A DNA stretch of 64,000 bases, from the NCBI RefSeq assembly GCF_905220415.1, contig NC_059564.1, forward strand, positions 1,872,501-1,936,500, given 5' to 3'. Positions 52,506-64,000 of this stretch are shown here, piece by piece (positions within the stretch are counted from its first letter, which is position 1; each line of letters begins with the position of its first letter). This stretch comes from Colias croceus (taxonomy: Eukaryota > Arthropoda > Insecta > Lepidoptera > Pieridae). The position numbers were made by a program, and so were the translations under genes. A model generated the notes under the pieces. That model made no database searches and was not told the DNA's origin. It was given only the letters and a program-made list of their open reading frames with translations.

Positions 52506-52726
52506 AGGTACAAGTCCGAGACGGGCCGCAGACCGCAAACTGCAACAGCAAACTGCAAGCGACACCACTTGTTTCTATGAACATCTATGAAATTGATTCT
52601 AAGCGCGGCGACACTGCTGCCTGCAGACGCAACGCGCAGCGATTTAGATGTTCATAGAAACAAGTGTTGTCGCTTGCAGTTTGCTGTTGCAGTTTGCGGT
52701 CTGCGGCCCGACTCGGAATTGTACCT
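52506..52726. mobile_element. MITE with 80-bp inverted repeats
   Basis: AGGTACAAGTCCGAGACGGG at the left mirrors the right end for about 80 bp (52506-52587 with 52645-52726). TTA lies outside each end if the element starts AGGTAC. GC-rich compared with its flanks. Confidence 0.65.
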
Positions 52727-52779
52727 TTATTGTCATCTTTTTATATTACCTAGTCTGTTTGACTCTCTAACTTAAGCTA

Positions 52780-53083
52780 TATGTATAGACATACTGTGCC
52801 TCGCAGTGTTACCCGCATTGTTCTGCTCCTGTTGGTCTTAGCGTGATGATAATATAGCCTATAGCCTAACTCGATAATTGAACTATCTAACAATGAAATA
52901 ATTTTTCAAATCCGACCCACGGTTTCTGATATTGAACGCGCTAATCTCAGGAACTACTGGTCTGATTTTAAAATAAATTCGGTGTTTGATAGCCCATTTA
53001 TCAAGGAAGGCTATAAGCTATATATCATCACGCTAAGACCAACAGGAGCGGAGCAATGCGGGTAAAACCGCGGAGCACAGCTA
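52780..53083. mobile_element. Two Helitron family B copies joined head to head
   Basis: A reverse copy (about 52780-52936) meets a forward copy (52937-53083) at their truncated 5' sides, making an imperfect palindrome. The CTAG ends are mutated on both sides. Confidence 0.6.
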
Positions 53084-53125
53084 ATTAGTAATACAAGCGA
53101 AACCATGCTGCTAGAACTACAACTA

Positions 53126-53294
53126 TCTAATATATAAAAATCAATGCCACTTTTCGTTGTAATTCCATAACTCGAGAACGGCTGAACCGATTTCGATAAT
53201 TCTTTTTTTATTATATTCCTTGAAGTACGAGGATGGTTCTTATGTAGAGAAAACGTTAATATGTACCACGGGCGAAGCCGGGGCGGACCGCTAG
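53126..53294 (+). mobile_element. Helitron-like element, family F
   Basis: Starts TCTAATATATAAAAATCAAT, contains GAACGGCTGAACCGATTTCG and ends ACCGCTAG|T. Confidence 0.7.
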
Positions 53295-53299
53295 TTTAC

Positions 53300-54720
53300 T
53301 ATAGAAAACACAAGTCTATTATATGATACGTCATTCAAACGTCCACTGTTACAAATGATGTATCATCTATCGCATGTTATTAAACCCTATTATTCGATTG
53401 CCATCAGCACTATAATGAACCTTTTTAACGCTTTTGTGCTTCGTCTATTTAAATTTATATGTGTACATAATATATACGTATATGTATTTATCTACATCTA
53501 GATATACTAAGCCGATTTCGAGAAGGTAAATTTTTGGTCTTAGATAAATAATTTTTGAAGGTACAAAAACATAATAAAAATTTGATTTAAATTCTTATTA
53601 TACTGACGCAGACGGGATATCATAATATAAAAATATCTAATGCAAATAATTTTCAGACGGTTTAATACCTATGTTCTAAACTTCTAACTCTACTCTAGCA
53701 AAAGGAAAAATAACAAATCTTACGCCTTTAAAATATTCTTACTTTTTAATTCAGCCAAATAGTTAATTTACTTACGTACCTATACGAATTTTAATTTATT
53801 CATGTTCACTAATGGATATGAATTATTTAAAAGATATTAATTGTGTATAATGAAGCATGATGTCATCTACCTATGTATTTTTCTAACATTCTTATTTGCA
53901 AAACGAAACTAAGAAATCGAATAAACATTATTTATGGTATAATATGTACATACCGTGTGCAAGAAATCGCTTATTTGTAAGTTATCTAGAGTAATAAAAA
54001 TAAATATGTAGTACCTAGTTAAATCAGTTAAAAGAGGCGATTACACAGATTTGTAAACGAAATATATAATAAAATCAGCCAGCTATAGATTGATTCCTCG
54101 TTTGCTTTTACACGCACACAGAGAAACTAAAAAACATCACAAAATTTGTCACACACACACACACATGCATGTAGAAGTTAGCCTAATTTTAACTCTGTGA
54201 TTAAAGAGACTCTGTCTCATTAAAATTAGTATATAAGGCACGATTATTAAAATTTACTAGGAAATAAATAAATAGGTACTATTCATAAATCATAAATATC
54301 GTTTTACAATTGGTTAAACGACCTTTTTGTATGCAATGACGGTATCTTGTTTCACCACAATAAACTTACCTAATTCATTATTTTGATACTATGTGCTGTT
54401 ATTAATATTATTTGTAAGTAAGTTTAAGTAAGTTAATTGATGTATACATAACTATAAGTCCCTTTCGACTTAGCACACCGACGAGGACACCCTGTAGGTA
54501 TATCAGAAATTATAAATATGTAGTGTAGTAGGTATATATCTGTCAACTGTGTTATAAATCACATACTTATTATAAATTGCAAATAGCACCTATTTAATAC
54601 GCAATTGTTTTCATTGATTTAAATATAACAGAATACATAAAAAAACCTAATAATATACAATGACCGAATTCTTTAGCATAGGCAAATCTCTACGGAGGCT
54701 ATCCAACGGTTTATAGCAAG
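53300..54720. other. Intergenic or intron DNA, nothing recognised
   Basis: AT-rich with a short (CA)n at about 54150. No gene supported. Confidence 0.4.
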
Positions 54721-54734
54721 AACACTTTTCATTC

Positions 54735-54920
54735 ATTCATTCTTACAGTCCTATGGGACAGATTACAAATAATAATTGCCATGGGCCCGCTGCACAATCG
54801 AGAGCATTGGCCCAACAATTGATCGTCGATGTTGGCCGCCATTTCGGCTTTTATGAATAAACATCTACAATGATGGCCGATGATCTGTGCCGATGATGGA
54901 CGTTTAGGCCCTATATACTA
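54735..54920. repeat. GC-richer segment, unclassified
   Basis: About 180 bp including GGGCCCGCTGCACAATCGAG. Possibly a MITE, but I see no clean inverted ends. Confidence 0.25.
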
Positions 54921-55016
54921 TTGTGATTGCCTATACTCGCCCAACGTTGCTCATTGTGAAGAGAACGCATCAGTCATATTAAATTGTACTGACTAACTAA
55001 TAATTTAATTTTTTAC

Positions 55017-55090
55017 TAGCTTATAATTGCCCGGAGCTTCCGCTGTGTCTAAAACTTAACAAATAATATCCTAAAACCTTTGTTACAGTA
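55017..55090 (-). mobile_element. Helitron family C, degenerate 3' end
   Basis: CTAGCTTATAATTGCCCGGA followed by TCTAAAACTTAACAAATAAT. Confidence 0.4.
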
Positions 55091-55099
55091 TGTATTAAT

Positions 55100-56756
55100 T
55101 GTCATAAAATTATATATCCAATATCCGTTCATACATGTACTATTTTCATTTCTATACACATAGAAAATTGTGTTTTACTTGCCTTCTTAAGTTCTATGAC
55201 CTTGCTTTGTAAACTAAGTAGGTAGTACAGATAGCAGTGTGTGAAAAAATTCAGAATTATTATTCATTGTTTATAAAACAAACATACAAAGAAACAATTT
55301 ACCTGCTTACTAAGTTATAAAATATTATTAGTTAGTGAACATTAATTAATACATACACATTGAACATATAAGCTATCCTGCGAAATCTTTTCTCCAATTA
55401 ACTACCTACTATTCAGTAATAGTGAAACTATTCGAATTTTTTCTTCAACTTACCTAAAAAAATAACTATGTACATATTTTCCTTCACTGAAACATAGGTA
55501 CCTAAACATTTTTCCTTTTGCTAACAAAGATTAACATGTCATTACATCTTCGTAACATTAAAGAAATCTTTATTAAGAGCCTTTGCCTCATCAAACGTAG
55601 GCGTAATGTGGGTAGAATTTTGTTAATTTCTCACTCATTCAAAAATCAACCTTACCACAATTAAAATAGAGTTCAAATTATCTTTTCATATCTGACAATA
55701 AGACCAAGATACCCTTACAATATTTTTTCAAAAGTAAGCTTTAATACTAGAGTGTTAAGGTGGGCTTTTCGTTGTGTTTTGTAATCAAAACCATTTTTGG
55801 TAGCCTTAAGGATTTGTGTGGGTTGTAATGAATCACATTTTACTGTTATACAGGTATGTACTGACGTTTTTATAAAGGTTATAATATTAAATAAATAATA
55901 AAATCTATATTAGCAAGCAGGCCAGGTACATTAAAAATTAACAATCTTATGTATGTTAGTTTAATGTAATAAATATTATAAAAAGTAGGTAGTTGACACC
56001 CTAAAACGGCATTAAATGAATTTTAGGAATACTAAGTGCTAACTGTTTTATTGATATTAAATTGTTAGAATATCACCTATCTGCTATGGAAAATATTTTC
56101 TGGAATAGTCTAGTTTTTTTCGCATTAAAGCCTACACAAACCCAGTCGATATAATAAAACGAATTCATTGAGCATTTTGGTACCTACCAAGGTACCTACC
56201 CATCATTTAAGTTGAAAATATTTTAATGAAACCTACACCGTTACAAAGTTACCTACACCCATACATATTTAAACGTATACTACCGTACGTATACTACCTA
56301 AAATAACAATAAAATTATGTAGGTACCTAATAATATGATTCATTCCAGCATAATATTACTATATTCATTTGAATTTATTAAAAAAAGCTCATAAAACCGA
56401 ATTAGAATAAATAATTTTCCAATAACTCAAACGTTAAAAAGAGATAAAACATATCTCCATCTCTCTCTCACGTAAAATCTTCACATCAAACCACAGATTA
56501 GAAAGCAAAACATAATGTTCTAAAAAAAATAACATCTCAAGCACAGATAATAAAATACCATACTCTCAAGGTTCCTTATTAAGGCATATTATTTTCCATT
56601 ATCTATGCTCCCATAATTAAAAACAATGTGATTACACGTTACACGGTAAGCGCGGGAAAAGATGTTTGTCTATTGACAGCTATATGTCAGATGTCAAGAA
56701 TAAAATTGTACGTAACTAATTGGTTGAATTGAATTAAGAGCTTTTTATTTTAATAA
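55100..56756. other. Intergenic or intron DNA, nothing recognised
   Basis: AT-rich, no supported gene or element. Confidence 0.4.
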
Positions 56757-57025
56757 CTAGCTGCTCCACGCGGTTTCACCCCCGTGGCTCCACTCCTGTA
56801 TGTCGTAGCGTGATGATGTAAAGCCTTCCTGCCTTCCTCGAAAATGAGCTATCTAACACCGAAAGAATTTTTCAAATCGGACCAGTAGTTCCCGAGATTA
56901 GCGTGTTCAAACAAACAAACTCTTCAGTTCTCTTCAAAACGTTTTGAAAGATAAACCTGCATAATTCCCGTTCCCGTCGGATTTCCGGGATATCCTATGT
57001 GTTAATCCAAGTTACCCTCTATATG
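56757..57025 (-). mobile_element. Helitron family B followed by part of a family A copy
   Basis: CTAG at 56757 and the family B body to about 56935. Then a family A piece (CCCGTCGGATTTCCGGGATA) without ends. Confidence 0.65.
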
Positions 57026-57194
57026 TTACTATTATCAACTATTTTAATATCCAACCCAACCCATAATAAGTTTATTGTATTATATAATTACTTCTACTTA
57101 ATCTAATAATTGTTTTTTTTCTTCTGTTTCTCAATTAATTATCTCGCTTCTTTGCCTTCTCCCCGTGGTTGCCTGGCAGAAATCACTGCATAGT

Positions 57195-57298
57195 CATAAG
57201 GCCGCCCTTTGTGCTTTTGTTTATTGTACCTAAATTGTTATTTCATATACCTGGTTTATTGCACAATAAAGTGTTAAATAAATAAAATAAATAAATAA
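57195..57298 (+). mobile_element. LINE 3' tail
   Basis: AAGGCCGCCCTTTGTGCTTT through GCACAATAAAGTGTTAAATA and an (AAAT)n tail; it matches the tail carried in the Harbinger-like MITEs. Confidence 0.6.
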
Positions 57299-57299
57299 G

Positions 57300-58450
57300 T
57301 TATAATGTCCTTAAAATTTACCCCAATTAGGCAGTTGTTTAGAATCACAGTAACTACATTTATATTATCTTCAGCCTAATATTTTATGAAACACTGTTAT
57401 AATTTTGTTTTGTTTTGTAGAATTAATACACTCATTATTTTGAGCTTTCAGTATATTTGTGTCATAAATGTTCTTTTATAAGAGAGCAAGCTAAATCTTC
57501 AAGAGAAGTGTGAACAGATAGATACTTTCGAGGTTCTAGCCGTGATCCATCTAAGACCACATTTTCGCATATCATCAAAATCGTTGTCAAGCGCTTCTTT
57601 AATAAAATCGTAATTTTAATTTACATAAGTCATAACAATCCAAAAAAGTCTTTGAAAGAAATTGAATTTCAACCGTAATGTTGTTTAAGTCTAACACATT
57701 AACAGTAGTTAAACACTGGTTTGTAGAAACTCTGTTAAGACACATGTTCTACAGACTACAGCGTATTATCTTTTTAGAGTAAGTGTTTTGTGTAGTACGG
57801 TCAGCAAATAAAGTATAAATCCATTTAGATATTGTTTATTGATATTGATAGCTATCTGCTGTACCCTGTATGTCAATAAATGTTGTGTGAATGACTTTCC
57901 TCGTGTGGTAGGGTTTGCAAAAAAGTCTATAACAAAGTAGTAGTTTCACATGTACATAATATCTTTGCTATGTAATATTGATATCGTTTAATGTAATATT
58001 TGACAATTGATTCAGTAGAAAAATATTATACTGCTGTGTAAAATGGAATTCTTATCGCTAGAATCATCTTTTAATTACAGAGTGACTATGTAAAATTAAG
58101 CTTCGCATTAACCACGACAAACTTGTCAACAAAATATTGAAATTATCAAAATATTCAAATCACACCAAATAAACAAGCCTATGACGTCACAACGGCGGGA
58201 ATACCAACTTAGCGCAACTTATGTAATTTAAGTTAAAGAATTATTCGCAGAATGGGACGTGGGTTCGAGTCGTGATATGCAAACAGATAGACATACACGT
58301 TTTGAATATAAATACTAGTATAATTAAATGTCTGCGTGACTTCTGATGTAATAGTAAATTCACTATCTGTATACATATTCATAATTATAAAGAAAGAAAG
58401 AAAATACTTTATTGTAATACAAACACCAAAACAACAAAAATTATGTAAGA
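57300..58450. other. Intergenic or intron DNA, nothing recognised
   Basis: AT-rich. A B-box-like GGGTTCGAGTC at about 58260 is isolated. Confidence 0.4.
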
Positions 58451-58478
58451 TAAAGCGTGTTGCCGAGCACACGTGTCA

Positions 58479-58603
58479 GAAATGAAACTTCTTTGGCAAG
58501 ATTCAAAAATACTAAAATCGTCGCCCTACTCCAAGACGTGACGGTATTGCCATGACGCGACCTAGAAATTTTACTCTACACGAGCCTAAAAACGTCTCAC
58601 TTC
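58479..58603. mobile_element. Short TIR element, family D
   Basis: GAAATGAAACTTCTTTGGCA at the left mirrors CGTCTCACTTC at the right; interior as at 5274. Confidence 0.5.
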
Positions 58604-59216
58604 AAAAATATATCAAGATCAATATATTGAGTTCTTTTTGGTACCTATCAATTGAACTGAAAAGTTATTTTATTTCATCCGGTCTTTATAACTTATAGAT
58701 ATTTTAATCGGGATATAAAATTGATTGTGATTCTAGAAAAATACTGCGTAGGCTTTTGCGTGGTACCTACTTGAATAAAATATTTTAATAAAAAATCAGG
58801 CTTATAATATATTTTTCTTATTAACACTAACTTAAACTTAATAATCGTTCAAAGTAGGTCTGCTAAAGAAGGTTTGATTACAAAAAAATGTACTATTTAA
58901 TTAAATAAGGGCTTTCTTCAAATTCCACCAGACACAAACCCACGTGCTAAACACAGTCTCAAACTACGTGACCAAAACTAAAGTAAGTCGGCAAAGTACA
59001 ATACTTAGTCATGAGACCGTATCTAATTATGATATTAACTTCAATAACATGTACAGTTCGTTGCACTGTAGGGTCTTAAAATCCCTAATCAATATTTATA
59101 TGGAGATATTTGTTACAAGTTTCTGGATTAACTAGGATTACTTTTACGATGTAAGTCTGTCACTATTACTTTCTCTTCTAATACCTAACAGCATCGATTT
59201 AGATGAGAATTTGAAA

Positions 59217-59414
59217 TCTATATATATAAAACTCAAAGGTGACTGATATAGTGATCTATCAACGCACAGCCCAAACCACAGGACGTATCGGTCTGAAATT
59301 TGGCATGCAGGTAGATGACATAACGTAGGCGTCCCCTAAGAAAGGATTTCCCAAAATTCTTGCGGGAACGGGGAAAAACGGGGATGCACGTACAAAGTCG
59401 TGGGCGGAACCTAG
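59217..59414 (+). mobile_element. Helitron-like element, family G
   Basis: TCTATATATATAAAACTCAA start, GGTCTGAAATTTGGCATGCA body, and GGGCGGAACCTAG|T end. Confidence 0.65.
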
Positions 59415-60251
59415 TTTTATATATGTATATTAGGTATAGACCAGTTTTTTTTTACAAAAGTCAAAGTTTTCTTTAATAAGATCCTTCTCCTGAGTCCTGA
59501 CAATAACGAACCTATCAAATAACAATTATCGAAATCGGTCCAACCGCGTTCACGCGTGATACCGTGTCCAAGGGAAATAGGGTTTCATCTTAAAGATTTC
59601 GGATATTGTTGAAATTTATTGATTTACATTTTAAACAATTGACCTTATATAATAATATTAGAAAACGTATCTTCTTCCACTATCCTTCCTAACATTCATC
59701 TACCGTTTTTTCTTATTTAAAACTAATAAACTAAGAAGGTCTTCTAAAAGTTGATTACAAATATATCTACTATATTGATATAATATATAAAGCTGAAGAC
59801 TTTGTTTGTTTCAACCTGCTAATCTCAGGAACTACTGGTCCGATTTGAAAAATTCTTTCGGTCTTAGATAGCTCATTTACCGAGGAAGGCTAGGCTATAT
59901 ACAGGGTGTAATCGTTAAGTGTGCACAAGCGATTATTCCGTAACTATTGCAGATACCAAAAAACTTTAAACTGATATCGAAAGTACTTAACCTAATGAGT
60001 AAAATGGCCATAATAAATTTTTAAAAATAAAACGAGAAATATCCAAAAATGTGACATTAAACGCTCCCATACATTTTATTTCCCATACATTTTGTATTCA
60101 TAGCAGATTTTCGAAGTGATGTCCTCATTGTGCAATACAATGAGGAGCTCTATTTACAGTTTCTAAATGAACTTCCCTTCAAATTTGCGAAGTAATTAAA
60201 GCAGAAAACCAAAAAAAGAAAGAAAAGCTAAAATCTTTCATATTAAATGTA

Positions 60252-61150
60252 CAAGGTTGATCCAAAAGTAATGATAATTGGGTATTTCCTGTGCACATAA
60301 AAATATAAAATAAATGCTTTTGCTTGCTCATGTATTCACTAAGTAATTACAAAAAAATCATATCAACAGGCCACGTTTCCAATTATTTACATTAATTTGA
60401 ATGTGAGCCGTGCGTGCCAGAATGTTTCCCGACGAAAAGAAGAAACAACGATTCGACATGTAGAGGGTAAATTTCTAAATTTTTAATGATATCAGGATAA
60501 TGTTTTGTGATCATGGACGTTACCCGAGTTCACCATGTTTATGCTGAAACCAAAAAAACAATCAATGTCCTGGATGCGAGCTTCCAAAGTGAAGATGAAG
60601 AAATTCAAAGTGAAAATCAGTAGGTTAGATTAAAGCGGTAGTTTTTTGGGACGCTGAAGGAATAATTATGGTGGAATATTTTAAAAAGGTAGCCACTTTA
60701 TTGGGCTCTTACTAAACAGACCAAATTAAAAGATTGCGGTAGGTTAGTAAGGAAAAGAGACATGGCAAACTGCGAACCTGAACGCTGTTTCACCAAGACA
60801 ACGCACCAGATCACAAAGCGTCAGTTGCGATGGCTGCCATTCAAAAATCGGCATTCCAAATGCTTGAACACCTACCCTATTTTTTAGATCTAGCTCCTAT
60901 TTGCTTTTATCTCTTTCCTCGGCACAAGAAACACTTTCTTAGCAATAAATTATTTTAAGACGACAGCGAAGTGATGGCCGCGTGGAGGGGTTTTTGTGGA
61001 TGAAGTCAAAGTTTTTTCTTTTAGTTTTGGAAAAAAAATATTGAAGTATATTTTCTAGTTAGAAGACTATATTCTAGAGAACTACATAATTATTATAACT
61101 GTAATGACCTTGTTTAATATTGATTATCATTACTTTTGGATCAACCCATG
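60252..61150 (+). mobile_element. Decayed mariner transposon
   Basis: GGTTGATCCAAAAGTAATGA at 60255 mirrors the right end; TA lies on both sides (60250-60251, 61151-61152). It is 899 bp, against about 1.3 kb for intact mariners. Confidence 0.8.
60380..61015 (+). pseudogene. Mariner transposase pseudogene
   Basis: Fragments in shifting frames read FWDAEGIIMVEYF, HQDNAPDHKASVAM and LPYFLDLAPI, which match the DDE/D regions of mariner transposases (FWDxEG, HDNAxPH, PYSPDLAP). Stops and frame changes separate them, and about 400 bp of the usual length is missing. Confidence 0.75.
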
Positions 61151-61439
61151 TACATGGGATATTCGTATCTCATACTAAATGTATGGGAGGGTTTCAAGTT
61201 AATTTTTTAGATATTTCTCGTTTTATTTTTAAAAATTTATTATGGCCATTTTACTCATTAGGTTAAATACTTGCGATATCAGTTTAAAGTTTTTTGATAT
61301 CTGTAATAGTTACGGAATAATCGCCTGTGCACACTTAACGATTACACCCTGTATACATCATCACGCTAACACCAACAGGAACGGAGCCACTCGGGTGAAA
61401 CCGCGGGGCGCGGCTAGTATTGATATATGTTAAGAGGCC

Positions 61440-62017
61440 ACGATTATTCCGACCTCGTCGCGCCAGGCTCAAATAACGAGTGTATAAATAAAACATAAAG
61501 TTTTGTTAAGAAAATTCAGCATCAATCCATCTATAGTGACTTCTTCATTATACTGGAAAGTGATTTATATTTAGTTGATGACCTGACGAACTTTTGCAAG
61601 GCATTTGGTGCAAGAATGTATTGGGAGAATGGTTAGAATCATGGACTGAAATCGGCAAGTTGGGGATTTTAGACTAGAATTAATGTGCAGGAATTAAATA
61701 GATTTTTGCAATATTTGGTACAATATCCATTATTATAATTCGTGAAGTTAAATATTATTAAGAACCTGGCATGTCCAAAAGTTAAAGTTTGATGTAATGT
61801 GACCTCAGCCATGTCATGAACAAATATGGGCTATGATGATTCAGTAAGGATAAAAGTGTGCTTGTAAGTAAATAAAATTATGCACAGCACAAATTATTGA
61901 GGATCGTGACTTGATATTGTTCGTCTCAAAAATATATCAAAGTAAACGCGGTCAGCATATCCAAAAAAGTGACCAAACTGAGTGCAAATCCATCTTTCCA
62001 TCTGACATTATTTATAA
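61440..62017. other. Intergenic or intron DNA, nothing recognised
   Basis: No supported feature. Confidence 0.4.
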
Positions 62018-62217
62018 CTAGCTGTGTTCCGCGGTTTTACCGCAGTGTTCCGCTCCTGTAGGTCTTAGCGAGATGATATATAATAGCCTATAGTCTTCCT
62101 TGATAAATAGGCTATCTAACACCGAAATAATTTTTCAAATCGGACAAGCAGTTCCTGAAATTAACGCGTTCAAACAAACAAACTCTTCAGTCTTCAGCTT
62201 TATAATATTAGTATAGA
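62018..62217 (-). mobile_element. Non-autonomous Helitron, family B (complete)
   Basis: CTAG at 62018, the family body, and the 5' end TTATAATATTAGTATAGA. Confidence 0.75.
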
Positions 62218-62702
62218 TTAACCTTTTCGTGGATTTCAAAGAATTTTCAATATCAAAGGTGTCTACAATCATTATAGTCTATCAAGTACAAACGTCACTT
62301 AATGGTAGGCGACGCGCGTCACCAATAAACAACCGCAACGAGACATTGATGAGCTTAAAGGAAATTGTGGGTAGGGTTTCAGTGTACCTTGAGTTCATTT
62401 ACAAGAATAACGTTTAAAATTCAAAATTATTATAATACAGTAGGTATTTTTTCTACAACTGCCTTCGTAATGTGACAAAATTGAATATTGGGACAAATTT
62501 TTTGAACTTTCAATGATTTTTGAAAATTCCTGATTCGTCATTCATTCAAAATAAACAATATTGTAGCTTTTTGCTCGTAAATGTATCTATCACCTACAAT
62601 CTTCCTACAATCAAATTTGAGTTTCGTATAGTACGTATAAAATATAATAAGTTCTCGTGAACAAAATCGGGAGCAGAAAGCTAGTGCAGCAACTATTTAC
62701 TA

Positions 62703-62886
62703 CTAGCGGTCCGCCCCGGCTTCGCCCGTGGTACATATTTCGCAATAAAAGGTTAGCCTAATGTTCTTTCTCAGTCTAAAGATTGTCTGTGCCAAATTTC
62801 ATCAAAATCGGTTGAGAGGTTTAAGCGGGAAAGCGTAACAGACAGACGGACAAAGTTACTTTCGCATTTATCATATTATAGTAGGG
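62703..62886 (-). mobile_element. Helitron-like element related to family F
   Basis: CTAGCGGTCCGCCCCGGCTT at the 3' end and CGCATTTATCATATTATAGT near the 5' end. Confidence 0.65.
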
Positions 62887-63250
62887 ATTTAGTAATCTGT
62901 GTAATACAGATAATATAATACTATGAAATATCTAGAATACAGGTACGACGTATGAAACATGTCCAAAACACATCACAATAGGTACCTCACTTTACTTTCC
63001 TTTTTACACAGTAATTTACCGAACAAAGCTCCTGCCTACGGCTTTCTCTAACCCGTTTTTAGTATTAACATGCTATACTAACTACACCCTGTAGCCTGTA
63101 CTACAAACGCCTGAAGGCTGAAAAAATTTAGGACCAATTCTAGGGTTGCTAGTAGTTACTTAAATTTTTTACTTATTGAACAGGCATTGTAAATACATAG
63201 ATGATAACATTTTAATTAAAGTAATAAGGGAATATAAAATTATGTTGTAA

Positions 63251-63460
63251 CTAGCTTTCCGTCCGCGTTTAAAAAAAAACATATAGTTTCCGTTCCCGAG
63301 GGATTTGAGGGTTAAATATCCTTTGTGTTAATCCAAGTTACCATCTATATGTGTGCTAAATTTCATTGTAATCGGTTCAGTAGTATTTGCGTGAAAGAGT
63401 AACAAACATACACACACACATCCATCCTCACAAACTTTCGCATTTATAATATTAGTAGGT
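63251..63460 (-). mobile_element. Non-autonomous Helitron, family A
   Basis: CTAG at 63251 with a shortened hairpin, family body and TTTATAATATTAGTAGG end. Confidence 0.7.
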
Positions 63461-63609
63461 TAAAGTATGAAATAGGAATGTTAGAAAACTTTTTCTCTCA
63501 AAAGTTCAAATTAGATTGAACTGTGAATAAAATGGCACATTAAAAAAGATTTATAAATTAAATATTATTGTTCAATTTTCTACCTGGAACGTATATCATT
63601 AAGCTAGCT

Positions 63610-63915
63610 GAGCAGTGGTGGCTCAGTGGTGAGACCTCGGACTTCGAATCGATAAGTCCGGGGTTCGAGACCAGGCGAGCGCGCAGGAATTAAATTGATT
63701 TTTCAATTTATCTGCGCATGTTGTAACATCACCACTGCTCGAACGGTGAAGGAAAACATCGTGAGGAAACCGACATGTCGAAGAATTAAAAAGTTCGACG
63801 ACATGTGTCATCCGCCAACACGCACTTGGCCAGCGCGGTGGATTATGGCCTGTACCCTCATAGGAGGCCCGTGTCCCAGCAGTGGGAACGTATATGGGCT
63901 GATGATGATGATGAA
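63610..63915 (+). mobile_element. tRNA-derived SINE, full length (best copy)
   Basis: The head carries a polymerase III A box (TGGCTCAGTGGT, 63619-63630) and B box (GGTTCGAGACC, about 63662-63672) with tRNA-like spacing, then a body with CACGATGTTTTCC-type phrases (reverse) and a (GAT)n tail. Copies at 8902, 21581 and 36974. Short frames within it are not genes. Confidence 0.85.
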
Positions 63916-64000
63916 TATTAAGCTCGGTAATATACAACCATGTTGCCTGTTATAATAGATACATAGATATATAATACAAAAAGAAACACGTAGCAACCCT

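Larger units (their letters stand above)
59902..61351. mobile_element. TIR element with about 175-bp inverted repeats
   Basis: CAGGGTGTAATCGTTAAGTG at the left mirrors the right end and pairing runs about 175 bp with few mismatches. TATA flanks both sides (59898-59901, 61352-61355). It is interrupted by a mariner and has no transposase of its own. Confidence 0.75.
59766..61417 (+). mobile_element. Helitron family B interrupted by a TIR element
   Basis: The 5' half ends at TAGGCTATATA (59901) and the 3' half resumes at ATCATCACGCTAAC after the insertion, ending in CTAG|T at 61414-61418. Confidence 0.75.

Noticed and set aside
62229..62417. 62-codon open frame beside a Helitron
   Set aside because: Somewhat higher GC than its flanks but no motif or splice structure I can support.
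63610..63685. tRNA gene
   Set aside because: A and B boxes are present but no cloverleaf or acceptor stem closes, and three other copies with (GAT)n tails show it is a SINE head.

Overview
The window looks like a piece of a moth or butterfly (Lepidoptera) nuclear genome. It is AT-rich, genes are few and split by long introns, and it is crowded with short non-autonomous Helitrons of the type common in Lepidoptera (ends starting TCTATACTAATATTATAAA and finishing in a GC-rich hairpin plus CTAG|T), PIF/Harbinger-like MITEs with TTA/TAA target duplications, a tRNA-derived SINE with a (GAT)n tail, and CR1/jockey-type LINEs.

Host genes. (1) A five-coding-exon gene on the + strand (4323-18515) encodes a 212-residue secreted, 16-cysteine protein that I recognise as the insect Prohormone-3 / ITG-like neuropeptide precursor. 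A possible 5' non-coding exon and promoter with a perfect CRE lie near 460-600. Intron 2 holds two extra partial copies of exon 2, one of which could splice as a mutually exclusive exon. (2) A two-exon gene on the - strand (27641-21166) encodes a 66-residue secreted Gly/Tyr- then Pro-rich peptide. Its 6.3-kb intron contains a 2.8-kb near-perfect inverted repeat. (3) A signal-peptide exon on the + strand (47674-47752) starts a secreted protein whose remaining exons I could not find in the window.

Mobile DNA. 38529-45688 is a Harbinger-like MITE split by a full-length 6.2-kb CR1-type LINE (39369-45588) with open ORF1 (PHD finger, coiled coil) and ORF2 (endonuclease, reverse transcriptase). Between them is a third long open frame made of six in-frame repeats of 40-45 codons. 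48030-50849 is a nest: the same MITE family carrying a Helitron, which carries a TIR element, which carries a second Harbinger-like MITE, and the whole is cut by another copy of the first MITE. 59766-61417 is a Helitron holding a TIR element holding a decayed mariner. 20279-20815 keeps the last coding part of a Helitron helicase joined to a Helitron 3' end, which ties the small Helitrons to an autonomous source.

The remaining intergenic and intronic stretches (for example 11510-12013, 15009-15822, 29420-30660, 31910-33454, 53300-54720, 55100-56756 and 57300-58450) are AT-rich and show no gene I can support.
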